Assembly (NCBI GenBank): GCA_900541915.1
Contig: UQLS01000001.1
Location: forward strand, 111,472-175,471
DNA length: 64,000 bases
Direction: 5' to 3'
Source of the DNA: an uncultured Phascolarctobacterium sp.
Lineage (GTDB): Bacteria > Bacillota > Negativicutes > Acidaminococcales > Acidaminococcaceae
Position 1 is the first letter of the stretch. Each line of letters begins with the position of its first letter. Below, one piece after another: positions 1 to 8,962 of the stretch. Position numbers and translations under genes: made by a program. Below the pieces are notes generated by a model that had not been told where the DNA came from, did no database searches, and was given only the letters and a program-made list of their open reading frames with translations.

Positions 1-874
1 TAGAAGTACGCAATTTTTTAAGCAATGCTTCTACCTGCTCTTTGGTATCGTAACGGTTCATGCTGGCAAGCAAAGAATTGCTGGCATGCTGTAAAGGCAA
101 ATCAACATATTTGCATACTTTGGGTAAGGTAGCGAAGGCTTCGATAAGTTCATCAGTAAAATTATTAGGATAGCAATACATGACGCGTATCCATTCGATA
201 CCTTCCAAATCATTTAAATCCTTTAATAATTGCGGGAGCATCAGCTTACCGTATAAATCTTCACCATATCTGGTGGTATCCTGCGCTACAACGATAATTT
301 CTTTGATGCCGGAGGCAGCCAGTTCTTTGGCTTCTGCCATAACTGCTTCATAAGGTCTGCTGGTATAAGGACCGCGCAGTTTAGGAATGATGCAGTAAGA
401 ACAGCAGTTATCGCATCCCTCCGCAATTTTTAAATATGCCATATATTCAGGAGTTGTAAGCATACGCGGCATTTCTACTGGCTGTTCAGCTGTATTTCTG
501 GTCATATGCAATACTTTTTTGCCATCCATGACTTGTTCAATAACCCAACTGATATCAGTAAAGCATTCTGTACCTACAAAAGCGTCTACTTCAGGAATGC
601 TTTGAGCTAACTCATCAGCATAACGTTGGCTTAAACATCCGGTTACGATTAAATAACGACAGCTGCCTTGAGTTTTATATTCGCTCATTTGCAAAATAGT
701 ATTGATAGATTCTTCTTTGGCAGATTCAATAAAGCCACAGGTATTTACGATAATAATATCAGCGTCAGCCGGATCGTTAGTTACTGTAAAGTTTTTCTCT
801 CTGATAAGGCCGAGCATAACTTCGGAGTCAACGAGATTTTTAGGACAGCCAAGGCTGACCATGCCTAATTTCAT
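1..874 (-). CDS. rimO: Ribosomal protein S12 methylthiotransferase RimO (partial, 3' end outside window)
   Basis: Radical-SAM enzyme that methylthiolates a conserved aspartate of ribosomal protein S12. Only the first 291 codons are present; the C-terminal TRAM region lies beyond the left edge. The N terminus MKLGMVSLGCPKNLVDSE is the RimO signature, followed by the MTTase cluster-binding cysteines (NTCGF, then a VTGC segment) and the radical-SAM motif CDNCCSYC near residues 150-157. The ATG at 872-874 is preceded by GGAGGA at 882-887, which fixes the start. It is the last gene of a minus-strand run ygiQ - lipoprotein - rimO, with 15 bases separating it from the lipoprotein stop. RimO is favoured over MiaB by the N-terminal signature. 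Confidence 0.93.
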   Translation of the reverse strand, partial: MKLGMVSLGCPKNLVDSEVMLGLIREKNFTVTNDPADADIIIVNTCGFIESAKEESINTILQMSEYKTQGSCRYLIVTGCLSQRYADELAQSIPEVDAFVGTECFTDISWVIEQVMDGKKVLHMTRNTAEQPVEMPRMLTTPEYMAYLKIAEGCDNCCSYCIIPKLRGPYTSRPYEAVMAEAKELAASGIKEIIVVAQDTTRYGEDLYGKLMLPQLLKDLNDLEGIEWIRVMYCYPNNFTDELIEAFATLPKVCKYVDLPLQHASNSLLASMNRYDTKEQVEALLKKLRTS

Positions 875-889
875 GAAACAGTCCTCCAA

Positions 890-1870
890 TCATTTATCAT
901 TACTGAATCTTACCAGATCCAGCCATTTTCTATTCAATTTTTCCTGTTCAGGATAGGAAAGATAAGTTGTATTCAGCCACAGTTTATTAGGATCTGCAGC
1001 TAGCCCATCTATTCCCTGCGGCAGCAGGAACATAAAGCCAGTATTTTTTTCCAGGGAGATACGCTTAACAGCGGCATTTGTAATCAACCAGTCAATAAAA
1101 TCTGTTGCTTCAGCAGCCTTTTTACTGCTGCTGAAAACTGCGGCACCATATAAATTAACAGGTGTTCCCTCTTCCGGAAAAACAACATAAGCAGGGAAAT
1201 TATTTTCAAGATATTTAAAAACATAGCTTTGGCGTGTTAATGCAAGATCTGCATCACCGACAGCTGTCATACGTATGGGTGTAAAAGGAAATTTAGCATA
1301 TTGACCAATAAAACGGTTAATATTCCATAAGTAGTTAAGAGAAATACTTTCTCCTAAACGTGAAGCAAAAGCTCCTAAAAAGTTTTGAGTACTGTTGCTG
1401 TTAGAAAGGTTTTCCAGAGCAATTCTGATATCGCTTCTGTCTTCTAAATCACTCCAGCCTTTTAAGTTTTCCTGACCAATTTTTCTGGCGTAACCTTGAT
1501 TAATAAGAAAAACTGCCGGGTCATAGAATGCGCCATACCAGCGCTCCTGACTGTCTTTGAACTCAATCGGCAGTCTGTCCCCTGCACTGCAAACAATTGG
1601 CTGCAATTTATTATCTGAACAAAAACCATTCAGCGTACGTGTACCGCAAAGTACGATATCCGGTTCAATATCTTTTAATTCATATATGGCTTGGATAACA
1701 GTACCATCTTTTGATTGCTGATTATACTCGCGTACTATGCTTTCAGTAAAATCAGCATCCATTTCTGAATACAGGATAAGATCCGTATGACTTGCAGCTT
1801 TTTTGTCATTACTGCAGCCATAACAAAGCGGCAGACAAAGTGCCAGCAACATTATGATTAAACGCAACAT
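890..1870 (-). CDS. Extracellular solute-binding lipoprotein (ABC type, iron/AfuA-like fold)
   Basis: 326-residue protein with a lipoprotein signal: hydrophobic stretch LIIMLLALCLPLCYGC ending in the lipobox cysteine about residue 19. The mature part (opening with DLILYSEMDADFTESIV) resembles periplasmic binding proteins of the Fe(III)/phosphonate/spermidine class, with an internal segment WYGAFYDPAVFLIN typical of that fold. The ligand cannot be told from the sequence. The ATG at 1870 was chosen over a longer in-frame start at 1948 because GGAGGC lies 7 bases upstream and because it begins the signal peptide; the longer form would overlap ygiQ. No permease or ATPase gene is adjacent, so it is an orphan receptor between ygiQ and rimO. 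Confidence 0.75.
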   Translation of the reverse strand: MLRLIIMLLALCLPLCYGCSNDKKAASHTDLILYSEMDADFTESIVREYNQQSKDGTVIQAIYELKDIEPDIVLCGTRTLNGFCSDNKLQPIVCSAGDRLPIEFKDSQERWYGAFYDPAVFLINQGYARKIGQENLKGWSDLEDRSDIRIALENLSNSNSTQNFLGAFASRLGESISLNYLWNINRFIGQYAKFPFTPIRMTAVGDADLALTRQSYVFKYLENNFPAYVVFPEEGTPVNLYGAAVFSSSKKAAEATDFIDWLITNAAVKRISLEKNTGFMFLLPQGIDGLAADPNKLWLNTTYLSYPEQEKLNRKWLDLVRFSNDK

Positions 1871-1883
1871 AAGTATGCCTCCA

Positions 1884-3734
1884 TTATTTGCGTTTATTAG
1901 ACGTTTTTCGGAAATTACTGCGACGAAAATCTTTGGAACGACCATCATCTATTAAGCACTTAGGTCCAGAACCAATTAAATCAGTACGATTACTGAGCCG
2001 CAAAGCTTCCAGAACAAGTGTTTTATTTCTAGGATTCTTATACTGCATTAAAGCTCTCTGCATAGCTTTTTCATGAGGATTATGAGCAGTAAATACCTTT
2101 CTGCCTGTATCAGGATCAACGCCGGAATAATACATAGCAGTTGAAGCACTGCCAGGGGTAGGAATGAAATCCTGAACCTGCTGCGGATGATGTTTAATGT
2201 CACGTAAGAATTCCGCCAGTTCTACTGCATTTTCCAGTGAGCAGCCTGGATGACTGGAAATAAAGTATGGAACAAGATATTGCGGTAATCCGATTTCCTT
2301 ATTCTTTTTATCAAACATCCGCATAAAACGTAAGTAGACATTTTTACCTGGTTTTTTCATGTAACGCAATACGGAAGGCGCTATATGCTCCGGAGCAATT
2401 TTTAACTGCCCACTGATATGATATCTGCAGAGTTCATCAAGAAATTCTAATTTTTCATCTGCCAGCAGATAGTCATATCTAATACCACTGCGGATGAATA
2501 CTTTCTTGATTCCCGGCAAACTGCGTATTTTACGTAATAAAGAAATGTAGTCGCTGTGATCAGAATCAAGATTTGGGCATGGTTCAGGGAACAGACATTG
2601 CCTGTCCTTACATACGCCAACTTTTAATTGTTTGGCGCAGGATGGATGACGGAAATTAGCTGTAGGGCCGCCTACATCGTGAATATATCCTTTAAAGCCT
2701 GGAAGCTTAGTTATAATCTTTGCTTCGCGTAAAATAGATTCATGGCTGCGAGATTGGATAATACGTCCTTGATGAGCATGAATAGCACAGAAAGAACAGC
2801 TGCCAAAGCAACCACGGCAGCTTACGATACTGAACTGCACTTCTTCTAATGCAGCAACTCCGCCTAAAGGTTTATAAGAAGGATGGCAATCGCGCATATA
2901 GTCAAGATCATAAATTGCATCCATTTCTTCCTGTGAAAGCGGATATGTTGGTGGATTTTGAACAATGTATTTTTTTGCGCCTTTCTGCAGTACATATTTA
3001 CCGTAAAAAGGATCTTGTTCTTGGCTTTGCAATTTATAAGCGCGAGCAAAAAGTTCGCGTTTATTTTTTATTTCAGCAAAACCTGGCAGCTCAACAAATT
3101 CATCTTCCTGCAAATCTGGCTTTTTCTTTGAAGCATAAGCAGTACCACGAATATAGAGCATATCGCTAATCTGTGCTCCGCCTGCCAGATAATCAGCTAT
3201 TTCAGTAACTTGCTGTTCACCCATGCCATAAACTAAAAGATCTGCATTACTAACTTCTAATATAGATGGCAATAATTTATTTTCCCAATAATCGTAATGA
3301 ACGAAACGACGCAGGCTAGCTTCTATACCACCAATAATTACAGGTATTTCCGGCCAAAGCTTTTTAACCTGCTGTGCATAAACAGCTGTTGCATGGTCAG
3401 GTCTTTTTCCCATTACACCGCCAGGCGTATATTTATCTTCACTGCGAGGCTTTTTAGCAGCTGTATAGTGACAAAGCATGGAATCAAGGTTACCACCGGA
3501 AATCATTACACCCAGACGTGGCTTACCTAGGGCAGCAAAATTCTGCGGTTTATGCCAGTCTGGCTGGCATAACAGTGCAACCTTATATCCTTTTGATTCC
3601 AAAACACGACAAATAACGGCTGGTCCAAAAGAAGGATGATCTACATAAGCATCACCACTTATAAAAAGAAAATCAATCTGTTCCCAACCGCGCGCCTGTA
3701 TTTCTTCAGGTGAAATTGGTAAAAACTCTTTCAT
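1884..3734 (-). CDS. ygiQ: YgiQ family radical SAM protein (UPF0313)
   Basis: 616-residue radical-SAM protein of the YgiQ family, whose substrate is unknown. The N terminus (FLFISGDAYVDHPSFG) is characteristic of the family, and the radical-SAM cysteines are seen as CFGSCSFC near residue 312. The C-terminal part is basic (RSKDFRRSNFRKTSNKRK). Length fits the family (600-700). The ATG follows AGGAGAACAG closely. It is co-directional with and closely spaced to the RodZ-like gene upstream and the lipoprotein gene downstream (13 bases). Confidence 0.93.
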   Translation of the reverse strand: MKEFLPISPEEIQARGWEQIDFLFISGDAYVDHPSFGPAVICRVLESKGYKVALLCQPDWHKPQNFAALGKPRLGVMISGGNLDSMLCHYTAAKKPRSEDKYTPGGVMGKRPDHATAVYAQQVKKLWPEIPVIIGGIEASLRRFVHYDYWENKLLPSILEVSNADLLVYGMGEQQVTEIADYLAGGAQISDMLYIRGTAYASKKKPDLQEDEFVELPGFAEIKNKRELFARAYKLQSQEQDPFYGKYVLQKGAKKYIVQNPPTYPLSQEEMDAIYDLDYMRDCHPSYKPLGGVAALEEVQFSIVSCRGCFGSCSFCAIHAHQGRIIQSRSHESILREAKIITKLPGFKGYIHDVGGPTANFRHPSCAKQLKVGVCKDRQCLFPEPCPNLDSDHSDYISLLRKIRSLPGIKKVFIRSGIRYDYLLADEKLEFLDELCRYHISGQLKIAPEHIAPSVLRYMKKPGKNVYLRFMRMFDKKNKEIGLPQYLVPYFISSHPGCSLENAVELAEFLRDIKHHPQQVQDFIPTPGSASTAMYYSGVDPDTGRKVFTAHNPHEKAMQRALMQYKNPRNKTLVLEALRLSNRTDLIGSGPKCLIDDGRSKDFRRSNFRKTSNKRK

Positions 3735-3748
3735 TAACTGTTCTCCTG

Positions 3749-4507
3749 TTATCTGGTATATGTTTTAACTGCAACGCCTTTTTGTCCTTGTAAATTTTCT
3801 GGTACACCGTTGACACTAACACTCATAACGCCGATATTACCGTATTTTACAATTAATTTATCTTTTGCTTCGAAGGTTTTCTTATCCTTTGCCTGCAGCA
3901 TACCTACAAATGCTTCTTTACCATCTGCTGTTACTTCCAGCCAGCAGGAGCCGGAAGCTGACATTTCTACTGTAACTTTATCAGCTTTAACCGGTGGTTT
4001 TGGTGCAGCTTCAGGAATATTTTCGCTAGTAGTCTCAGTAGATGTTACTGATGATGCAGGTATCAATGCCATAATCTTAGGAACAGCCAAATACCCTGCA
4101 CCAACTATCGCTATAACTGCTATTCCAGCAGCAATTTGTTTCCATGGAAGTTGTATAGAGGATAAAGAAAAGCCGGTTCCGCTGCCTAAACTACGTTGCT
4201 GTTTCAAAGAAATATTAAGCTTAACATTATTTACTTCACGAATACCCTGACTCTTAATATCTTCAACATCAGCGCCTGTTTTTTGGGCTTTGTACATATC
4301 TACCAGTTCAGTACCGTTTAAGCCAAGAAAATTTCCGTAAGTACGAATAATGCCTTTAACGAACACTTCACCAGGAGCTTTATTATATTCATCATTTTCG
4401 ATTGCTTCAATATAAATGCGGCGGATGCTGGTACCTTTTTCCACATCGTCATATGAAAGATTTTTAGCTATTCTTGCTGTTTTTAAAATCTGGCCAACAC
4501 TTTCCAT
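3749..4507 (-). CDS. RodZ-like helix-turn-helix membrane protein (YmfM/DUF4115)
   Basis: 252-residue cytoskeletal adaptor-like protein. Residues 1-75 form a Cro/C1-type helix-turn-helix domain (VGQILKTARIAKNLSYDDVE) as in RodZ, followed by a linker, a single transmembrane segment around residues 124-150 (IAAGIAVIAIVGAGYLAV) and a C-terminal beta domain resembling DUF4115 (CWLEVTADGKEAFVG). In rod-shaped cells RodZ links MreB to the wall elongation machinery; that role is known for the family and only inferred here. The start has GGAGGAAG upstream. It sits directly after ftsK, a conserved Bacillota arrangement. Confidence 0.85.
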   Translation of the reverse strand: MESVGQILKTARIAKNLSYDDVEKGTSIRRIYIEAIENDEYNKAPGEVFVKGIIRTYGNFLGLNGTELVDMYKAQKTGADVEDIKSQGIREVNNVKLNISLKQQRSLGSGTGFSLSSIQLPWKQIAAGIAVIAIVGAGYLAVPKIMALIPASSVTSTETTSENIPEAAPKPPVKADKVTVEMSASGSCWLEVTADGKEAFVGMLQAKDKKTFEAKDKLIVKYGNIGVMSVSVNGVPENLQGQKGVAVKTYTR

Positions 4508-4522
4508 AAAACTTCCTCCGTA

Positions 4523-7075
4523 CTACTCATGTTTAAAAAAACGTTCTTCTATTTCCTGACGGGATAATATTACTTCACGCGGCTTACTGCCGGCAGATTG
4601 ACTGACGATACCTAATTCTTCCATCATGTCAACAAGACGTGCTGCTCTGGTATATCCTATTCTGAACCGGCGCTGCAGCATGGATGAGGAGGCCTGTCCC
4701 ATATCCACAACTAATTGCACAGCGCTTTCAAACAGTTCGTCTTCATAATAATCATTATTATTATTTTCGTTATTGCCATTATTTTTATTTTCACATTCAA
4801 GGGCCTGGGTGGTAACCTCTTCACTGTAGTTTACCGGTATGGACTGTTTAATAATAAAGTCAACAATACGGTTAAGCTCAGCATCACTGACAAATGCTCC
4901 CTGAACACGTACCGGTTTGTTATAGCCGATAGGATAAAACAGCATGTCACCTTTGCCTAAAAGTTTTTCTGCACCGCCCATATCCAATATGGTACGGGAG
5001 TCAGTTTGCGAAGAAACTGCAAAAGCCACTCTGGAAGGGATATTTGCTTTAACAATACCGGTAATAACATCTACAGAAGGACGCTGAGTTGCCAGTATAA
5101 GATGAATTCCGGCAGCACGAGCTTTCTGTGCTAAGCGTAAAATAGCGTCTTCTACGTCTACCTTTGCTACCATCATTAAGTCAGAAAGTTCGTCAATAAT
5201 AATGACAATGAAAGGCATTTTTTCGTCTGCTTTCTGATTATAGCTGTTAATTTCGCGTACATGACTGTCTGCAAACATTTTATAACGGCGTTCCATTTCA
5301 GCAACAGCCCAATGCAGTGCAGAAGCCGCTTTTTTGGCATCTGTAACAACTGGTGTTAATAAATGCGGAATACCATTATAATTAGAAAGTTCTACTACCT
5401 TGGGGTCAACAAGAATAAGTTTAACGTCTGAAGGACTGGCCTTATATAGTAACCCGGCAATGATAGTATTAATGCATACAGATTTACCGGAGCCAGTTGA
5501 ACCGGCTACAAGCAAATGCGGCATCTTTGCCAAATCAGCAGTAATGATATTGCCGCTGATATCCTTACCTAAACCGATGCAAAGCTTAGATTCAGCTTTC
5601 TGTACGTTAATATTATCAACTACTTCTCTAAAGTAGACAGGATCATTTTTGATATTAGGAACTTCAATACCTATAGCAGCTTTGCCTGGAATAGGAGCTT
5701 CTATACGTACTCCGGAAGCAGCCAGTTTTAAAGCGATATCATCGGCAAGGTTGACAACGGAGCTTACCTTAACGCCGGGCGCCGGTTCTAATTCAAATCT
5801 TGTAACAGATGGGCCTCTTGTTACAGCAACGACTTTAGCCTTTACTCTAAAATCTGCTAATGTCTGCTCTAAGATTGAGCATTGATTCATAATATCGCTT
5901 TCATAAGAAACAGGATCAGTTACTTTAGGTACATCTAATAATTCAACAGACGGAAATTTATAGTTATTTTCCTGTGAATTAGTGTTTGCCTTATTATCAG
6001 TATCCATAGTTTTTACAGCTTCCGATGTAGCTGTAATTTCTGCATTATTATGATACTGCTTATCTGCACTGTCATAAATGGCAACGCTTGTCGGTTTAAC
6101 AAGCTCTTCCTGTATTTTTGCTTGCGGTTCGGGTTTAATAATGACAGGTTTTTCTTCTGCTTGATTATAATCTTTATATGGATTATTAAATATAATATTT
6201 TCTGATTTAACTGAATCTGACTTTTGTTTTTCTTTTTCCTGTTTTACGGCTATATCATAATTGATAATAGGTCTAACAATAACAGGCTTTCTTTCTTCTT
6301 CCCACTCAGGTATCTCAACAGGATTTTCCTGGATGGCTTCTTTTACTTCTTTCTTGTCGTAGATGTTTTTCTTGCTGAAATTTAAAATACGTTTAAAGGA
6401 ATGTTGATTATCAATTCCATCCGTAAACGCAGCAAACTCTTCCTGTTTATATACACTGCCTGATTTGTCATAGTTTTTCCTAAAAGGAGCATGCTGAACT
6501 GGCAGTGGCTCCGGCTTGGTGTATACTCTATTTTTAGATGATGGGACAGCAATATCATTGTTCGGTTTATTATTCTTAGTAAATAACATTGCCAATAATT
6601 TTCTAAATGGTATTGCTGCATACAGAATAATAAGCCAGCAAAGTGCTAATAAAATCCAAGTACCAGTTAAACCAATCAGTCTATGAAGCGGGAGAATAAA
6701 AAGTCCGCCAACAAATCCTCCCCCATTCATCATCTGGTCAGGATATAATTCCTGATTTACAGGTACAAAAATATTATGCGCTGTACCTAACAGGCACAGC
6801 ACAAAAATAAAGAACATACATAACTTTCCATTAGTTAAAAATGGAAGTATATCGGCAGAAATAAATTTTATACCTAAAACAAGCAGAATAATCGGTAATA
6901 AGAAAGCTCCTTTGCCAAAAAAATACTGCTGGAATGTGTTAAATTCAGCGCTGAAAAAGGCTGTTGTTAAACCACAATAAGACAGAAAAGCATATCCTGC
7001 TGCAAAAATCATCAAAATTCCGCAGAGGCGCTTTAAAACTGTATTATTTTTCGCATTCTTTCTCTTTCTGAGCAA
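4523..7075 (-). CDS. ftsK: DNA translocase FtsK/SpoIIIE
   Basis: About 850-residue septal DNA pump that clears chromosomes from the division site. N-terminal transmembrane helices occupy roughly residues 15-175, a low-complexity acidic/lysine-rich linker runs to about 375, and the motor follows with Walker A GSTGSGKS near 525 and Walker B VIIIDELSDL near 627. The C-terminal gamma winged helix (LQRRFRIGYTRAARLVDMM) would read chromosomal orienting sequences. I place the start at the TTG at 7073-7075, which has GGAGTG 8-9 bases upstream; a longer in-frame TTG at 7090 would have this ribosome-binding site inside its own codons. It is spaced 22 bases from rnj upstream. Confidence 0.95.
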   Translation of the reverse strand: MLRKRKNAKNNTVLKRLCGILMIFAAGYAFLSYCGLTTAFFSAEFNTFQQYFFGKGAFLLPIILLVLGIKFISADILPFLTNGKLCMFFIFVLCLLGTAHNIFVPVNQELYPDQMMNGGGFVGGLFILPLHRLIGLTGTWILLALCWLIILYAAIPFRKLLAMLFTKNNKPNNDIAVPSSKNRVYTKPEPLPVQHAPFRKNYDKSGSVYKQEEFAAFTDGIDNQHSFKRILNFSKKNIYDKKEVKEAIQENPVEIPEWEEERKPVIVRPIINYDIAVKQEKEKQKSDSVKSENIIFNNPYKDYNQAEEKPVIIKPEPQAKIQEELVKPTSVAIYDSADKQYHNNAEITATSEAVKTMDTDNKANTNSQENNYKFPSVELLDVPKVTDPVSYESDIMNQCSILEQTLADFRVKAKVVAVTRGPSVTRFELEPAPGVKVSSVVNLADDIALKLAASGVRIEAPIPGKAAIGIEVPNIKNDPVYFREVVDNINVQKAESKLCIGLGKDISGNIITADLAKMPHLLVAGSTGSGKSVCINTIIAGLLYKASPSDVKLILVDPKVVELSNYNGIPHLLTPVVTDAKKAASALHWAVAEMERRYKMFADSHVREINSYNQKADEKMPFIVIIIDELSDLMMVAKVDVEDAILRLAQKARAAGIHLILATQRPSVDVITGIVKANIPSRVAFAVSSQTDSRTILDMGGAEKLLGKGDMLFYPIGYNKPVRVQGAFVSDAELNRIVDFIIKQSIPVNYSEEVTTQALECENKNNGNNENNNNDYYEDELFESAVQLVVDMGQASSSMLQRRFRIGYTRAARLVDMMEELGIVSQSAGSKPREVILSRQEIEERFFKHE

Positions 7076-7097
7076 AATAACACACTCCAAAATAAGA

Positions 7098-8762
7098 TTA
7101 TATTTCCATGATAATAGGCAGAATCATAGGACGACGACGAGTTTTCTCATACAGGAATCTACCCAGAGAATCTCTGATAGCAGATTTAATAGCAGACCAT
7201 TCAGATACACCGTTTTCTTCGCATCTTTCCAGTGCAGCCTGTACTTTATCGCGAGCATTGTCCATCAGGCCTTCTGCTTCTCTTACGTAGACAAAACCAC
7301 GAGACACAATATCCGGACCGGAAACTACACGACAGGTTTCTTTTTCTATTGTCACTACAACAATCATAATACCATCTTGAGAAAGCTGTTTACGGTCGCG
7401 CAGTACGATATTGCCAACATCTCCAACACCAAGACCGTCAACAAGCACTTTACCGGCAGGAATTCTGCCAGCAATACCAATGCTGTTGCGGGTTAATTCC
7501 ACTACGCAGCCATTTTCGGCAATTACGATATTTTCTTTAGGCATACCTAAATCCTGCGCGAGGCCTGCATGTTTAATAAGATGACGATATTCACCATGTA
7601 CAGGCATAAAGAATTTAGGTCTTACCAGATTATGCATCAACTTGATTTCTTCACGGCTGGCATGTCCGGAAACATGCACACCATTAGATTTTTCATAGAT
7701 AACGTCAGCACCAAGCTTATACAGATGGTCAATTGTACGAGCTACCAGCTTTTCATTGCCGGGAATAGGTGTTGCTGAGATAATTACAGTGTCGCCAGGC
7801 ATAATATCAACTTTTTTATGGTCATTCATAGCCATACGTGTAAGAGCTGACATAGGTTCACCCTGGCTGCCGGTAGTGATGATAACGATTTTATCAGCAG
7901 TATAATTATTGGTTTCGTCGATATCAATCAAAACACCTTCGGGAGCCTTTAAATAACCTAATTCCAAAGCAATATTTACAACATTTACCATGCTGCGGCC
8001 AATAACAGCCACTTTACGTTTGTATTTTACAGCGCTGTCAATAACCTGCTGAATTCTGTGAACATTAGAAGAGAAGGTTGCAACGATGATTCTGTTCTTA
8101 GCATATCTGAATTCATCATCAAAAGTTTGACCAACCATTTTTTCACTGGGAGTTACACCAGGACGCTCAGCATTAGTACTGTCTGCTAAAAGTGCAAGTA
8201 CTCCCCTGTCACCGTATTCAGCAAATTTATTGAATTCAGTTACCTGTCCGTCAACCGGAGTATGGTCGAATTTAAAGTCGCCGGTATGAATAACGGTACC
8301 GATTGGTGTATTGATAACTATAGAAACAGCATCAGGAATACTGTGATTTACACGGATAAATTCCAGATTAAATACACCGGCTTTTACTTTATCACCAGGT
8401 TTTATTGTATGAAGACCTTCAGAAGAAACTCCATTTTCTTTAAGACGGCCTTCCAAGATTCCAAGAGTAAGCGCAGTACCGTAAACGGGCACATCAATCT
8501 GTTTTAATACATAAGGCAAAGCTCCGATATGGTCTTCGTGACCATGGGTCAGGAAAATTGCTTTTACCTTGTCTTTATTTTCTATTAAATAGGTAAAATC
8601 AGGAATTACCAGATCAATGCCAAGCATATCGTCTTCCGGGAACATCAAGCCTGCATCAATGAGGATAATATCATCACCGTATTTAAATACGGTCATATTT
8701 TTACCAATCTCACCTAAACCACCTAAAGGGATGATTTGAATTTTACTTTGATTTTTTGCCAA
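7098..8762 (-). CDS. rnj: Ribonuclease J
   Basis: 554-residue metallo-beta-lactamase/beta-CASP ribonuclease that degrades and matures RNA (endo- and 5'-3' exonuclease activity in the family). The metal-binding motif HGHEDH is at residues 73-78, with later motifs HTGDF and the beta-CASP segment ending in SGHAS. Length is that of RNase J. The start codon is TTG at 8760-8762, with GGAGGT at 8771-8776 and a run of U residues between. First gene of the rnj - ftsK - rodZ-like run. Confidence 0.95.
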   Translation of the reverse strand: MAKNQSKIQIIPLGGLGEIGKNMTVFKYGDDIILIDAGLMFPEDDMLGIDLVIPDFTYLIENKDKVKAIFLTHGHEDHIGALPYVLKQIDVPVYGTALTLGILEGRLKENGVSSEGLHTIKPGDKVKAGVFNLEFIRVNHSIPDAVSIVINTPIGTVIHTGDFKFDHTPVDGQVTEFNKFAEYGDRGVLALLADSTNAERPGVTPSEKMVGQTFDDEFRYAKNRIIVATFSSNVHRIQQVIDSAVKYKRKVAVIGRSMVNVVNIALELGYLKAPEGVLIDIDETNNYTADKIVIITTGSQGEPMSALTRMAMNDHKKVDIMPGDTVIISATPIPGNEKLVARTIDHLYKLGADVIYEKSNGVHVSGHASREEIKLMHNLVRPKFFMPVHGEYRHLIKHAGLAQDLGMPKENIVIAENGCVVELTRNSIGIAGRIPAGKVLVDGLGVGDVGNIVLRDRKQLSQDGIMIVVVTIEKETCRVVSGPDIVSRGFVYVREAEGLMDNARDKVQAALERCEENGVSEWSAIKSAIRDSLGRFLYEKTRRRPMILPIIMEI

Positions 8763-8847
8763 AAAAAAACACCTCCAAATTTTTAGTTACGTACAAATAT
8801 ATAATTGATTACAATATTGTGTCCGAACCACACTTACTCTTCATAAT

Positions 8848-8867
8848 ATTATACACTAAATATTATA
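8848..8867 (-). promoter_or_regulatory. Possible tandem -10 elements upstream of rnj
   Basis: On the minus strand two copies of GTATAATATT follow one another (TATAAT at 8862-8867 and 8848-8853). No good -35 hexamer is seen for either, only a T-rich tract, so this is a tentative promoter zone for rnj. Confidence 0.35.
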
Positions 8868-8910
8868 CAAAAAAAATAGAAAAGTATGTTTTTCCTAAAA
8901 TATTACCTTA

Positions 8911-8949
8911 AAAAAACACCTGAATTAGGAATTTGCCTAATCCAGGTGT
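8911..8949 (-). terminator. Intrinsic terminator of the TRAP permease gene
   Basis: Reading the minus strand, 14-base arms ACACCTGGATTAGG and CCTAATTCAGGTGT (one mismatch) enclose a 6-base loop and are followed by six T residues. It lies 14 bases past the permease stop codon. Confidence 0.9.
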
Positions 8950-8962
8950 AAGAATAATGTTT

